From Paragyromitra xinjiangensis (taxonomy: Eukaryota; Ascomycota; Pezizomycetes; Pezizales; Discinaceae), in assembly GCA_038503065.1 (NCBI GenBank), contig JBCAMK010000002.1, positions 3,162,001-3,226,000 of the forward strand: DNA of 64,000 bases, read 5' to 3'. This document shows positions 23,404 to 36,104 of the stretch, piece by piece. Every line of letters begins with the position of its first letter. Position 1 is the first letter of the stretch. Under the pieces are notes generated by a model. That model saw only the letters and a program-made list of their open reading frames with translations, did not search any database and had not been told where the DNA came from. The position numbers and the translations under genes are program-made.

Positions 23404-24527
23404 GGAGATGGGAAGGATAAGGTCTGAAAACGACTTTTGGTGGGTGTTCGTGGGTTACTGTGCTTCTGTGGAGCAGGAGTAGTTGGTTGATGAGATGTGT
23501 TTTTTTTATTGATACCCTGTCTGTTATTGATTAACTTGCACGGTAAATGAATTTCAGTTCAGCGATATACCCAAGTTGTCTTCAAAAATTTGTGGTTTCA
23601 GCCATTCTTTCTGAAACTGGCAAAATTAAAAGTGCCTTAACTCTTCCTGGGAGTTGATTTTTAAGAGGAAGAGGATTCTCGATTGTTGGCGGCAGTAAGA
23701 AGAACCTAGATGAGAACAACGTCTCAACCTAGAACGAGGGTAGGGGCGGACAGATGAACGACGAAAACCGCGATAACTTTATCTCCTGACCAGTAGCTAG
23801 GGAGATAATGTTAATAAGCCTATATCACCCTCGAATACGGGGACATAAGCAGCACTAAAGTCATAAACTCGGGTCGTAGGTTAACGTGGTAAGAGGGGCG
23901 GCGACTGGTGAGGAACCTAAACATAATATATATACTTACCGTTCTCAACAAATGTGGGCACGAACCCTATGACTCCGCCTAACAGCATTAACTATATGCA
24001 TATAGGTAGGTGCAGCTTTCCGCAAACCGTTGAGGGTAAGACGAGACGACCCGGGAAGCTGCATGTAGCCCACCAGACCCTCAGCACCACAATAGGGGCC
24101 GGTGACGTTTCCGTATCTAAAACCAGAAAATCGGATGCCCTATAATAAAATCGAGTGTAACCGATACTTGTCGCCGTATTTCTGGTAGTAGGCCAAGTAT
24201 TTTGGAATTTTCATCTCTATCTCTGAGAAGTGATATACTTATTATATAACCCTAAGTATTCGTCATATACTGTTATAGCCTTACGAGAATACAAATTTAT
24301 AGAGAATGGGATTTTACGGCAGCCAGTTCAAGTACCGTGGTATGTACTTAATGGATTCATCGTCGTCATCATAAAGTGCTATAGTATTAAAAACTCCAAC
24401 TCATCTATCCGAGTGACATCCCATGACATCCCACCAATCCAACTTACATAATCACACCCCACGAATCCGCGGTTTTTTCCAATTGCAACACCAAATATCA
24501 ACCCCACCATTCACCGTTCCCGTAACA
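23404..24527. other. 1.1-kb intergenic region, no gene seen
   Basis: AT-rich spacer. The frames at 23954-24145 and 24230-24451 have no recognisable features. The right end holds the promoter and leader of the uL5m gene. Confidence 0.5.
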
Positions 24528-25655
24528 ATGGCACTCCGCACCCCCGGAACCTTCGGCTTTTCGATACTCAATTCCTTGACTCGAAGAACACTGCTACCAA
24601 CATGTAGTGCTCGCCCCTTCTCGTCAACATCCCAACAAGCAATGGCGCTTCCGGCAGAACAAAAAGTTTCAGCGTCTTCGCCGTCAAAGGTGGCTGGCAG
24701 GAAGAGAGCACGATATCAATTCCGTCCACCGAGGTTCTACAGGGGTCCGTTCAACCCAATCCAACCGCCGGCGCCTTCGTCGCCGAATTCGAGGTTGTTT
24801 GTGCCTGGGCCTTTTGGTGCTGAACGTAAGATTCTTCCTTCGTATTCAGTGTACCTAGTAAAGATAGAGACTAATAATGGGGGAAAAATAGGACTTCAAG
24901 ATCATTACTACAACACCCTTGCTCCAGATCTTCTAACAATGACCTATGTGCATCTTCCCCCAGGCTACAAGCCCCGTGACTTCTCCTTCCGTCATCGCGA
25001 ATGGGACGACTCCTCCGACTACCATAAGGGCCGTGGTGTCCGTCCTCCCCCAGGACGTTCAGCACTCCTACCAGCGCCTCGTCCACGAACATTCCGAAAC
25101 CTCCCTAAGTTAACTGGTATCACGATTCACACCATGGTTCCCGAGGCACAGAAGGATTCCGCGTATCTGCATGCGGCCGGAATGGTACTACAGAGTATTA
25201 CGGGAGCAAAGCCAACAGTACATTACTCGAAAGTAAATGTGGCAGCCTTCGAGCTAAGGGCTAGAAAGGCGATCTCTTTGACGAGCCATGTTCAGGGGCC
25301 TTTGGCGTACCGATTGTTGAGTTCCTTGATTGATGTGGTATTGCCGAAGATCAAGGATTATCAAGGTGTGAGTGGGGGCTCAGGAGATAGCACGGGGAAC
25401 ATCATGTTTGGGTTTGCGCCGGATGCCGTCGCGTTATTCCCAGAAATTGAGGGTGAGGAATATTCTTTTTGCTGAGCGAAGGGGACGCTGAATTACTTAA
25501 TGCTAACATGGGCGTGGCTAGTGAATTACGATATGTACCCACCAAAGATGGTCCCGGGTATGCATATGACCATTCATACTTCTGCAAAAAATGACGTGGA
25601 TGCTAAATTATTGCTCTTGTCAATGGGAGTGCCATTCATTGGAAAGCTCAAGTAA
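24528..25655 (+). CDS. MRPL7: Mitochondrial large-subunit ribosomal protein uL5m
   Basis: Nuclear-encoded mitochondrial ribosomal protein of the L5 family. The start at 24528 (MALRTPGTFGF) begins an Arg/Ser-rich presequence (RRTLLPTCSARPFSSTSQQ). A first intron of 66 nt at about 24829-24894 carries a CTAAT-type branch point; it happens to be open in frame, so unspliced mRNA would read through. A second intron near 25454-25523 joins PEIEG... to NYDMYPPKMVPGMHMTIHTS, typical of L5 C-termini, ending FIGKLK. Core L5 segments include KLTGITIHTMVPEA, GAKPTVHYSKVNVAAFELR and GVSGG. The 3' end faces that of CAP2. Confidence 0.9.
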
Positions 25656-25999
25656 TTGGTAAGTTGTAGTTTGATGGGTATGTTCATATTTCTTTGTATC
25701 TTGAAAGGTTTGTTACGGGATGCATCTTGTATTATAAGGGGGGGGGAAATGAATAGAGCGGAATCTGTAACGAAAGATATTTCAACTTCGATCTAGATAA
25801 AGACCATTCTCCTGTCTCGTTTCGTAAGTATCCCGTGCTAGGAAGCCTCTCGGTAATACGCATAGAAAGGAACGATCCTAGATAGGTATCGTCTAATAAT
25901 GTGTATTTTTCTTTCGAACATCATCTAAACTTGATTTCTGAATTTAGAGGATATATTTTCGCACTATGAAGGTATGTCACGCTGAAACACTATTAATTC
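25656..25999. other. Convergent 3' spacer
   Basis: Separates the 3' ends of MRPL7 (+) and CAP2 (-). It has a G-run near 25739-25746 and otherwise nothing recognisable. Confidence 0.5.
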
Positions 26000-27033
26000 T
26001 TACCGCCTGGTCATAGAAGAGATCATCTCTTGGTGCACCGTTCTGTCTTTCTGCTGTTCTGTAAGGGATATGATGCCTGTAATACGGTCAGCATAGGTAA
26101 CAGACTTCCAATACTAAAGATGAAGCTTACTCCTCAGATCTCCAACGACATCCTTTGCCTTCCCAAAGTAAACCTCTTGGAGTAAATTCCGCATCTTCAG
26201 CTCCATATCCTCCACCAACTTCCCAATGTTCGCGATGTGCGAAGAATCATCGTCAACAGGCAGATCCTGCTCCACCTGTCGAGTCATGTTACCGCTTAGA
26301 TCCATCTCGCCTAGTGATTCATCCCCACTAATCATGTTCAATATGACGGTAGAGGTAAGTTTGTAGTGGGCATTTCGGGCTCGATCTATAGCTTCAAAAA
26401 CGTGAATTGAATCCCAGGAACCGGTAGATTTGTTGGTGGATGAAACAGCTAGATTTAAGTTAGCTCAGAAGGAAATTTCTAGGGGCTAATGATAGTACAT
26501 TTCTTCAAAAGCACAACTCCGGCAAAGCCATCATCAAGATTCCAAAAGTAAACGCTTGAAACACCGCCTTCATAGTATCTGCACACCACCCCCGAGACCA
26601 CGTCAGCTTCCCCAACGGTACCTAAGCTATCTTTCATGCAACCCACAGCTCACGGTATATATCAAAAGCGTCATTCGCGGCAATTTCCATCTTGCGGACC
26701 TTCTCACTCGGAACTGTCCCGTCAGTCAACGGTGGATCGAATTCGTTGCTCCATGGAGACCTATATGAGTCCCCATCACGATTGTAGTCACAGAGAAGGT
26801 AGTCCCGCCCGGTTTTCCTGCACCGCTGGACCTGCAAAGGTTGATCGACCGAGGAGAGAAGGTCTTCAGTTAGTTCTGGGACTAAGTTGATCAGGGCGTT
26901 GACATTGTTGGCTGTGTGTTTTGGGTTGAGACGCCGGAGGAGGTCGCTGTTTGCAGTTAGTTAGGAGTGTTTCAATTGAGGGAGCTGCTGGGAGGGCATA
27001 CAGAGCAGAATCGAACGGATCTTGAGAAGCCAT
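26000..27033 (-). CDS. CAP2: F-actin-capping protein subunit beta
   Basis: Beta subunit of the heterodimer that caps barbed ends of actin filaments. Five exons were assembled from the start at 27033. A very short first exon, [10 protein letters not shown], joins through a 5' GTATGC donor and a CTAAC branch point to [17 protein letters not shown], the hallmark N-terminus. [20 protein letters not shown] and [13 protein letters not shown] follow. An intron then leads to [20 protein letters not shown], another to [13 protein letters not shown], and the last to [20 protein letters not shown], ending TRR at 26000. All joins keep frame and match the family in order and length. The gene is head to head with the roadblock light chain. 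Confidence 0.93.
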
Positions 27034-27286
27034 TGAGAGGTTTGGAAAGATAGAATACTTTGGAGTGGATATGAACTTGTGTTACGGTGGTGTTGTTGAT
27101 CCTGACTCCTGAGGCGGGGAGCTACAGACAGGTGGGGCTCCTGAACACGTGCGGCGTTGCTTGGCAGGGTTACTGCGACGACATTTGGGGACCTGAAATG
27201 GAGCAAGCTGCTATAAACAAACCAACGTTCACGTCCAATAACGACCTACCCCACCACCGCTGCACTTTACCGTTTGGATCTTAAAA
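27034..27286. promoter_or_regulatory. Shared CAP2-roadblock divergent promoter region
   Basis: 253 bases between the opposed ATGs of an actin-capping and a dynein light-chain gene. No factor site was recognised; bidirectional use is inferred from spacing. Confidence 0.45.
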
Positions 27287-27765
27287 ATGGCCACTTCCGG
27301 TTCCTCCCTTTCCGAGGACGAATTGACATCCCTCCTTGCCCGCATATCGCAGAAGCAGTCTGTTCAATCCTTGATAATCCTTGACCGGTCCTCCGGCGCC
27401 ATTATCCGCTCTTCCGGCTCCATTGCAGCAAACAGGAACTCGGAGACTTTGGTTGGCGAATATGCGGGAATGGTATGGAAGTTTGTTAAGAGCGCCGAAG
27501 AGATGGTTGGAGGAATGGATGATGAGGTACATCCCTGATTAGAATAAGATGGCGAGCTTGAATTCCTCGCGCTGATTTGTTGATAGGACGATTTGAGATT
27601 GCTACGGGTTAGGACTAAAAGACATGAATTGGTTATTGTTCCAGGTAATCACTCTTGTCAAGTTTTGTTTTGTTTGTTTTGTTTGCTATGAAGATAGCGG
27701 GCTGATGGAGATCGGTAGATCCACGTTTCATATTGATCGTTTTTCATGACACACCTGCGGCTTAA
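27287..27765 (+). CDS. Dynein light chain, roadblock/LC7 type
   Basis: Small dynein subunit that dimerises and binds the dynein intermediate chain. Three exons: 27287-27527, about 27588-27644, and 27719-27765. The second intron ends at TAG 27718. Joined, the protein begins MATSGSSLSEDELTSLLARI and has VQSLIILDRSSGAIIRSSG, the typical roadblock beta-hairpin. It continues DDLRLLRVRTKRHELVIVP and ends DPRFILIVFHDTPAA, as in DYNLRB proteins. The predicted length, about 114 residues, is normal for fungal members. Confidence 0.9.
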
Positions 27766-28527
27766 ATGCTAGGTTTAAAGATTTGGGTATTGGGTGGCGT
27801 TATGGGCCCGTATTTTACATTAATATTCATAGTATGCATGAATGTAACTTTTTCTCACAGGAATACCATGTACAGTTGATGAGTACAAAGTGTGGCCGGA
27901 GTCGATATAGCACATTATCGCGAAACTCAGAAGTTGCCGTAATAATAGCTAAACCCTATAGTGTGTTTTGCATCTACTAATACGTCGTGTGAACTCAGTA
28001 TCTCCTGGTAAGAAGCCTTGCACCAAAGGTTCTTCCTGCAATTTAATATCCCATGGGTTTAAATCCTCAATGTCTTCCTCTAAAGTGAGCATTCTTTTGC
28101 CATCTCACTTCCATCTCCTTAGTAGGATCCTCATTTGGGTATCGGTAGGGTACGGTATTCTCGAGATAATTCCTACATGCTAGGCATCATCATAATCGCT
28201 TATCAATATCACCCTAATCGTCTGAATGCTCCATTGTATGCTATGAGTTAGTTTTTGATTACTCCTGTGAATATGCAGAATTAGATATGAGATTAGCAGA
28301 ATCACCAGTAATGGCATTTCGCTTTTCTTTTAACCTTTCCTTTTCGGAATTTGTGGATGGTGTGGGTTTGCTAGGAGAACGAGTGATAAATGGTTATTGG
28401 GGAGTGTCCTGAAGTAGGGAAAACGCTCGTGGGTCAAGGGGGAAATTCAATGATGGAGTTGAGTCTTTTAAGTACGAGCTGAGAGGGACAAATGACATCC
28501 AGAGACGAGAACCGAGTGGGCTTCAAT

Positions 28528-28543
28528 TCATGAAATATCACTC
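28528..28543 (-). repeat. GAGTGAT-N5-RTGA motif copy
   Basis: Reads on the minus strand GAGTGAT-ATTTC-ATGA, without the leading CC. It lies about 165 bp upstream of PWP2. Confidence 0.5.
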
Positions 28544-28559
28544 ATGCATTAACCATGGG

Positions 28560-28569
28560 TTAGGGTTTA
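28560..28569 (+). promoter_or_regulatory. Telobox-like element upstream of PWP2
   Basis: TTAGGGTTTA, the reverse complement of a telobox (AAACCCTAA), lies 138 bases before the start of a ribosome-biogenesis gene. A TGAAAAATAT element at 28633-28642 resembles the yeast RRPE site of the same gene class. Function here is inference. Confidence 0.35.
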
Positions 28570-28706
28570 AATTAGGCTATGCCAAGACGTGAGTTACCCT
28601 ACTGCGCTGCCGAAAACTTCAATAGGGCCTCATGAAAAATATCCCAAAGCTGCCCCACGATCTATTCAAATCCAACTCTAGTTTTCCTCCATTGACCAGC
28701 GCGAAG

Positions 28707-31605
28707 ATGAAAGTCGGCTTCAATGTATATTCCCTGGATCGCCCCTTTTAGTTATTCATAATGCTAATAATTTCTAGTTCGCAAACCTACTAGGTACAGT
28801 CTACTGTCGTGGAAATCTCGTCTTCACACCAGATGGCAACTCTCTACTCTCTCCAGTTGGGAACAGAGTTTCCTGTTTTGATCTTGTCAAGTGCGCCAAT
28901 TGCCTCGTGTGTACTCTGTAGGGCTTGTATATTAATTTCTGGGTTCGTAGCAATAAGTCCTTTACGTTTAGTTTCGAGCACCGAAAGAATATCGCCAGAA
29001 TAGCTCTTTCGCCGCAAGGAACATTATTATTATCAGTCGACGAAGGTCTTAATCTCCCCGACTAGATCTCTAATTTAGACTTCTGACAGATTGTAGATGG
29101 CCGAGCGATCCTTACGAACTTTGTCCGCCGCGCTGTCCTCCATCACTTCAACTTCAAATCGAAAGTTCAAGACATAAAATTCTCGCCTGATGGAACCCAC
29201 TTTGCTGTTGCTGCAGGACGGAAGATTGAGGTCTGGCGAACACCTAATCATAATGAAGAGAGGGAGTTTGCACCGTTTGTGAAGCATAGGGAGTATGCTG
29301 GGCACTACGACGTCGTCAATAACATCACGTGGTCGAGCGATTCGCGATTCTTTTTGACGGCATCAAAGGATTTAACGGCAAAGGTGTATTCATTGAATCC
29401 AATGGAAGGATTCGTACCAACTAGCTTAGCGGGACACAAGGACTCGGTTGTTGGTTCGTATTTCTCGAAGGACCAGGAGACTATTTATACTGTCAGCAAG
29501 GATGGAGCGTTATTCGAGTGGAAATGGAAACAACCACCTCAAAAAGAAACGGAGGAAGATACGGAGGAACAAGAACCCCGACCAGAGAGATGGATGATTG
29601 AGAAGAAACACTACTTTCTACAAAATAATGCCAAGGTTAAGTGTGCTACGTTTCATCAAGACTCTGGTTTGCTAGTGGTAGGGTTTGATTCTGGAATATT
29701 CGGCCTGTACGAAATGCCTGATTTCAACATGATCCATACCCTGAGTATCTCGCAGCATGGCATCGATTTCGTAACCGTCAACAAATCTGGCGAATGGCTT
29801 GCATTCGGAGCTTCAAAACTCGGCCAACTTTTAGTTTGGGAGTGGCAATCTGAATCATACATCTTGAAACAGCAAGGCCACTTCGACGCCATGAATTCGC
29901 TTGTTTACTCGCCTGACGGCCAACGTATTATCACCACCGCCGACGATGGCAAGATTAAAGTTTGGGATGCAACTTCTGGATTCTGTATCGTCACGTTCAC
30001 CGAGCACACATCCGGTGTCACAGCTTGCGAATTTGCAAAGCGTGGGAACGTGCTATTTACTGCATCGCTTGATGGGTCTGTTAGAGCTTGGGATTTGATA
30101 CGGTACCGTAATTTCAGGACTTTCACCGCCCCCAGTAGGCTCCAGTTCTCGTCTCTAGCTGTCGACCCGAGTGGTGAGGTTGTTTGTGCAGGAAGTTTGG
30201 ACAGCTTTGATATCCATCTATGGAGCGTACAGACTGGACAGCTACTTGAAGAACTCTCTGGCCATGAAGGACCTGTTTCTTCTCTATCCTTCGCACCGAA
30301 CGGCCGGAACCTCGTTTCTGGATCTTGGGATAGAACCGTCCGTATATGGAGCATTTTCACGCGAACTCAAACTAGCGAGCCGCTTCAGCAGCAAGCCGAT
30401 GTTCTTTGCGTTTCATTTCGACCTGATGCGCAACAGGTTGCAGTCAGCACGCTTGACGGCCAGCTCACATTTTGGGATGTGGAAAACGCCGAACAAGTCA
30501 GTCATGTTGACGGGCGTAAAGACGTTTCTGGCGGGCGAAAAGCCACGGACCGAACCACCGCCGCAAATGCAGCAGGCAGCAAACACTTTAATACAATATG
30601 TTATTCCGCTGACGGAACATGTGTTCTCGCTGGCGGTAACAGCAAGTACATCTGCCTCTACGATGTTGCCTCCGGGAGTCTAGTTCGCAAATTCACTGTC
30701 TCCGTTAACCTCTCCATCGACGGTACCCAGGAATTCCTCAACTCCAAGAACCTCACCGAGGCCGGGCCCCTAGAGCTCATCGATGATCAAGGCGAAGCTT
30801 CAGATCTCGAAGATCGCATCGATCGTACTCTTCCCGGTGCCTCTCGGGGCGATATGTCTCAGAGGAAGGTGCGCCCTGAGATCCGCATCTCCGCCGTTGC
30901 TTTCTCACCTAGCGGGCGCTCCTTTGCCGCAGCCTCTACAGAAGGTCTGCTGATCTACTCCCTTGACAATGTTGCTCTCTTTGATCCTTTCGATCTCGAT
31001 GTCGATGTTACCCCAGCCACTACACTGGCCGAGAAGGACTACGTTAAAGCACTTGTAATGGCATTCCGGCTAAACGAAAAGTATCTTGTTCACCGCGTGT
31101 ATGAGGCAATTCCGGTAGATGACATCAAGCTGGTAGTGAGAGATCTACCGGTGGTGTACCTTAGTAGACTGCTAAGATTTGTGGCGGAGATGGCGGAAGA
31201 GACCCCACATGTAGAGTTTGCATTACTGTGGATCGAGGCAATGATGACGAAGCATGGGAGGATCATTAGAGAGAGAAGAGGCGAGTTCGAAACGGAATTG
31301 AGAGGCGTGGCGAAGAGTGTAAAGAGAATTCAAAGCGAATTGGCTAAGCTGTGAGTTTCTCTTTTGTTCTCTTGAATACTGTAAAATTGTGGAGCTAATT
31401 GACTAATTTCTGTCATAGTGCCGACGAAAACGTCTATACCCTAGAATTCCTGCTCTCGGCCCCTGTACCCAAAACAGCTTCAGCTGGGGGTTTAGCAGAC
31501 AGGAAGATGATTACAGAGGACGACGAGTCAGAAGAGGAAGATGTAGAGATGGGAGATAGCGGGGAAGTAGAATGGATGGGGCTTGATGAGGACGACAGCG
31601 ATTAA
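28707..31605 (+). CDS. PWP2: Periodic tryptophan protein 2 (UTP1)
   Basis: WD-repeat core of the UTP-B subcomplex of the small-subunit processome, required in the nucleolus for 18S rRNA maturation. The ATG at 28707 opens a 6-codon exon (MKVGFN). Introns then lead to FANLLGTVYCRGNLVFTPDG, to NNKSFTFSFEHRKNIARIAL and, via an acceptor at about 29098, to DGRAILTNFVRRAVLHHFNF. The large exon carries two WD propellers, with blades such as DGKIKVWD, DGSVRAWDL, SWDRTVRIWS and DGQLTFWD. A last intron near 31353-31420 leads to the acidic C-terminus, ending DEDDSD. N-terminus, repeat order and C-terminal UTP12-like region fit Pwp2 closely. Confidence 0.95.
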
Positions 31606-32316
31606 ACTTTTGTAAAAAAAGCATTATATCTCTAAGGGTAGACAGGTTAAAAAGCGGTTTTTGTATCCACCATGTAAATTTAGTTTTCTTAGTTTCTGCT
31701 TGCTCTGCTAATAAAATTTTGAGGTTAAAACCCCTTTCTCTCTCTTGCATTCGTCTTCTGCCCATTCATTTTATTTATGTAGGATATTGGTTCATATACA
31801 ATCACTCGTGGGTCTTGGCAGGTCGGTTTTGTTAGGTTCTATACAACTACATATACTCCTCTCATGGTAGTTGGTGCAGTTATGATGAACAAAGAATCGA
31901 AAAGACTCTCATCCTAGTCGTCGTAACTGGGAGCTATTTAGTATCTCTTCCCTCCAAAATCAAGATTTATTCCCAACTAAAAGTTGATGTATTGAGTCTT
32001 GCCTGGAGTAGGAGGATATATGATTAGAACTTTAGAGAGCGTGGTAATAGCACTGTCGGCCAATCAGCTAAAGAATAGTTCAAGAATTTTCTAGGTGAGC
32101 TCAGGCGAGTGATTACATGTTCGAGTTTTCTTAGATTATCATGAGGCCGTCTCCCAGAAATAGCCCCTAACAATAGATATGCTAACAATTCTTAATGCCA
32201 CGATATGAACTCATCAACGATTCCAGACTTTATCGCTAAACACCATGCAAGATAATAATTTCAAGCAATATAATACACTTCCGCCGCTCACAAACGATAA
32301 ACAACGCCATCGCCAT
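31606..32316. other. Convergent 3' intergenic region
   Basis: Between the PWP2 and VPS53 stops. A motif copy lies at 31792-31807, and a weaker half-matching GAGTGAT at 32107. No gene seen. Confidence 0.5.
31792..31807 (-). repeat. GAGTGAT-N5-RTGA motif copy
   Basis: Reads on the minus strand C-GAGTGAT-TGTAT-ATGA. It lies about 190 bp past the PWP2 stop. Confidence 0.55.
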
Positions 32317-35106
32317 TTACCCCCCCTCCCTCCCAAACCTCCCTCTGATCCCAATCCCGCTTCCATCTCTTCTAAAAAGTCTCCCAAACGTCCTTAGATT
32401 TCCCTCTAAATTCCCCTCCTCACCAACCCCACTTCCAGTATCGCTCCCCGGCGTCTGTGTTTGCAGCCTATCTACGCCATCTCGCGCTGCATTCATAATT
32501 GCGCTCCCTAGCCCGCTCGGGTCGAATCTTGGTGTAACCAGTACACTTGCTCCTGATAGACCTCCGCCGCCCGAGGATGTGATCCCTAGCCCGCCAATTC
32601 CCAAGCCCCCGCCGCCACCGCCTCCGCTTCCCGGAACACCACCGATGTTGCCAGATGGAACTTGTAAAGCGGTAAGAAATGGGTTTGCCTCGACAAGATT
32701 ATCATGTGTGACCATATGCGCTCTAAATAGCTCAACAAAAGAACTTTGGTCCTGGCGTCGGATCCCTTTCAAATCAAGGACCTTTCGAAAATTGGTATCG
32801 GAGCGGTCAGAGATATGGATGAGGTAAGCTTGGACAAGTCCTTCTGTGGGACTCGATTGAACCTGGAGTGTTTTAAGCAACGTATCTAGCTTCGTGAGTG
32901 TTCTGGTAACATGTTTAACGTAACTCGCAGGTGGCGCAGTCCCTGGTTCAGAGCGAAGTGTAAGGAGCTCTTCGAAGCCCTTCTTGAGAACGTATGCATC
33001 GAGTAGCATCTGTTCCGCACCCACACCCCCAATTGGCCTGCAACCCACCACGCTTGCTAAGAACCCTGCTGCCATTGCTTCAACTACCTTATCGCAAAAA
33101 GCCCTCTGGTATGCTTCCTTCCCGACAACCGCTAGAACTTGGGCCACAACCTCCTTCACCGCCGATAACAACTCACTCACATACCCACTCTGATCTCCGA
33201 CTGCTTCTAGGCGGCCCCACGGCATATTCCGCATCTCTCGCCACGCGGGGTCTGCGGCAAGTTCTACCTTTCGTACTAGCAGGCGGATTGCCGCCGATAC
33301 CACCCCTAGGAAGGCATCCTGCTGCCTCTCGAAGTCGACTTTGTCAACCACATCTGGGTCAACTCTACTCTTTACTTTCTCTTGCAGTTGAGAGGTGGTG
33401 ACGTGACAGTAGTCAGCGGTGTTGAGGACGATAACGATGTCTTCTGCTGCGAGAGAAGACGCCTTATCAGAGGCAAAGTAGTGGAGTAGGACCACATCTG
33501 CGTATTCGTCAAGGTATTTGGCAAATGTACGCGAGAGATCGAGGAGCTTGGAGCCAGTGGAAAGTTTTGCACATTGTGCGAGAGTGAGGCGGTAGAAGTG
33601 GAATAACTCGATAGAGGAAGGGAGAACAGTAACATCTTCGTCTGGAGGGCGGAGAGGAGCGTCGCGATAGGTAGGTATTAGATTTGAGAGTTGTCTAATG
33701 TGTGTTAGCTATACGAAGAAAGGGTGAGGGAAAAGGGGTGTGTACTTGTCTTGAGCGTCTACCCAGAGTGATAGATAGGGCTCAAAAGCCTCTGATATAG
33801 CCTTTCCGAATATCAGCGGTCTTTCGTCTCGAGAACTCATGGTGTCTATGGACGCCCTCTCTTCAATCCTCTGCTAAATCAAAACCTAAGTCAGTAAAAA
33901 ATCGCCTTGGTTGTTGTACAGCTGCTCCCTTGCACTTACGTCCTTACTATTTGCAAACCTCTTTTCTAAGAAATTCTCAAACTCTAATGTTTCTTGCAAG
34001 CACTTAAGTAGAAGATTCACATCCAACGTCTTCCCGCCCTCTTTCCTCATAGCCCTCGTCAAGATTCCCTTATAGTCATCTTTCGTCCCCTCACAAAATG
34101 TCTTTGCTAGAATTTCATTAACTTTCCAGCTTAGCGGAAATATGCCGGAATGTTCCTCATCATAGACTTTGAGTATCCGCTTCAACCATGCATATCTTCT
34201 CGAAATATTATCCAAGCTTCCAGCTTCATCATTCCCCCTAAATACTTGCCTGTACTCTCTCAGCTGGGTATTGCAATACCACGTTACTAGGCGGCCCCGA
34301 GCTCCATCACCTAGTGCATCCATAACGTTGCAGGCTTCGGCTAGCATTCCTTTTCGGATTGCGATCTCTTGTTTGACGAAGACCATTTCGAAATCTTCGC
34401 ATACTTGCTCCAGTAGCTCAGCTTTGAGGTCGGCAACGTTGCGAGATAGCGTAGCGATCTGGTCAATGGAGCGGAAGGATTTGAAGTGTGCCATAAGTTC
34501 GAGGACGGCAGACATAAGGGATGCACATTCGCGGTATTGGCGGTTTTTGGATTGGGTCTTTAGTTGTTCGTAAGCCGTAGCTGCAGTTCACCCTTTGGGT
34601 TAGTGAGGTCTATCACTTGGGTTAGTGAATAGAACGTACTTAACATTTGCAACCGTTTCAACACCGTCATACTCAGTGTCAAATTCCGCTTTGTATGATC
34701 TAGCTTCTTAATATCCGCCGTCATAGCAGCAATTGCATCCTCCGTTCGAACTGCTCTCTCCCGAACCGTATCAATATTATCCAGCAGCTCTGTCAACTCT
34801 GCCTTCGCCGTATCGATTCGGGATAGTGAGTCTGCATTCGTGGCAGATTGTGTTATTACAAGCTGGGAGATCTCTGTATCGAGGGATTCGAGGTGGTTAT
34901 GGAGGGCTTGGGAGGTTGCTGGCACAGACTGTAGTGTGACTGGATGTGGGAATAGGGCGTTTAGATGATGAATTGGGTCATAGTCGTCTACAGTAAGAGG
35001 AAGTTTGTCAGAATGGGATGGTAGATATGGTGGAGGAGGGCAGTGGGGTGCTACCAGAGTCAAGGGGGTCTACCGGCGGGCCTCCACGAGGAGGTCCCCC
35101 GTTCAT
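32317..35106 (-). CDS. VPS53: GARP complex subunit VPS53
   Basis: Subunit of the GARP tethering complex, which captures endosome-derived vesicles at the trans-Golgi. The start at 35106 (MNGGPPRGG) gives a short first exon that splices to DDYDPIHHLNALFPHP, the conserved N-terminus. Coiled-coil segments follow (TADIKKLDHTKRNLTLSM). Further introns join LKRLQML to TTAYEQLKTQSKNRQYRECA, RFANSKD to RIEERASIDTMSS, and VDAQDK to QLSNLIPTYRD. The conserved core includes MAHFKSFRSIDQIATLSRNV and LVTWYCNTQLREYRQVFRGN. The C-terminus, after the helical domain, is a Gly/Ser-rich low-complexity tail near 32560-32640. An ATG three codons upstream (35115) is also possible. Confidence 0.9.
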
Positions 35107-36104
35107 AGAGAACATGTAGAGCGAGACAGATACTTTTTTGCGTGAAACTGGTGTAGATGATCTGGGCAGCGTTACGATATGTACATGGCTGAAGCTAGAG
35201 CTGATTGTAAACCTCCAGAAGCTCAGCAGAATATGTGCTTTTCCGGCGCAGCACAGTTCCACGTGTCTCCTTGCTAACTCTCGCCGGAGCTTATGGAAGG
35301 GGTGAGAAACGGTGCTAAGAGCTGGAGAGGGGACAGAATAGAATCTCCAGGTGATTGGATCTGAGGCTGGAGATTTGATAATTAATTAACGTGCTGATAT
35401 TGAGTGTAGTTTCCCCAGATTCCAAATATCTACGATTGGTGAACAAGGAGTTTCATGCGGCTGGGGTTCTGCGGCATGTGGCTCAAAAGCCGGGTAAACT
35501 GGGGCGGTGCAGTCAAGGATTAAGACCCCACCCTAGTTCCTAGGGCTGATATTTATGTATCCCGCCGGAAGAAATCCACCAACAAACTCACCTAACAAAC
35601 TGCCCCACAACCCCTGGGAAAAGCAATTGATTGTGACAAGACGTGCTTCGTCAACATTCTGATCTCAACTCTGCCACGATGCACTGGACTTCAATTGGGG
35701 AGACTTGACGAGAGCACAGGTACAAAGAGAGTGCTGCCCTTATGCAGGTTACTTACTTGCAAGGATATTCCGTGAGCCAGCAACCCGTGGTGGGGTTCCA
35801 GGTCCCGCACTGGCTCGGGCGCCCAGTGAAAGCTTCCAAAAACAGAGCAGAGCAGCCCACCGACACATCCCGCACGGCAGGACCCCTCCATTCCAAAAAT
35901 GTGAGCCACTTCACCTCTGCGGGGTGTAGTTTAGCTTTTTATGCAGCTTAGCTTAACTTCACCAGAACTAATAAATACACCTGCTCCCTCCTTGTCTTCG
36001 TCCTTTTTCCATTTCTCCATCAATCAGACATTGCGTGAATATCCCAAAGCTCTTCCCCAAGCCCCTAGAAATATACCTAGTATTCGACAAGATATAGTTA
36101 CATC
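35107..36104. other. 1-kb divergent promoter region (VPS53 / UAP1)
   Basis: No gene supported. It holds the opposed promoters of VPS53 and UAP1; the UAP1 leader probably starts after the pyrimidine-rich stretch near 35985-36020. Confidence 0.45.

Larger units (their letters stand above)
27766..28706. other. Intergenic region upstream of PWP2
   Basis: No gene supported in about 940 bases. The right third carries a GAGTGAT motif copy, a TTAGGGTTTA element and a TGAAAAATAT element, all within 180 bases of the PWP2 start. Confidence 0.5.
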
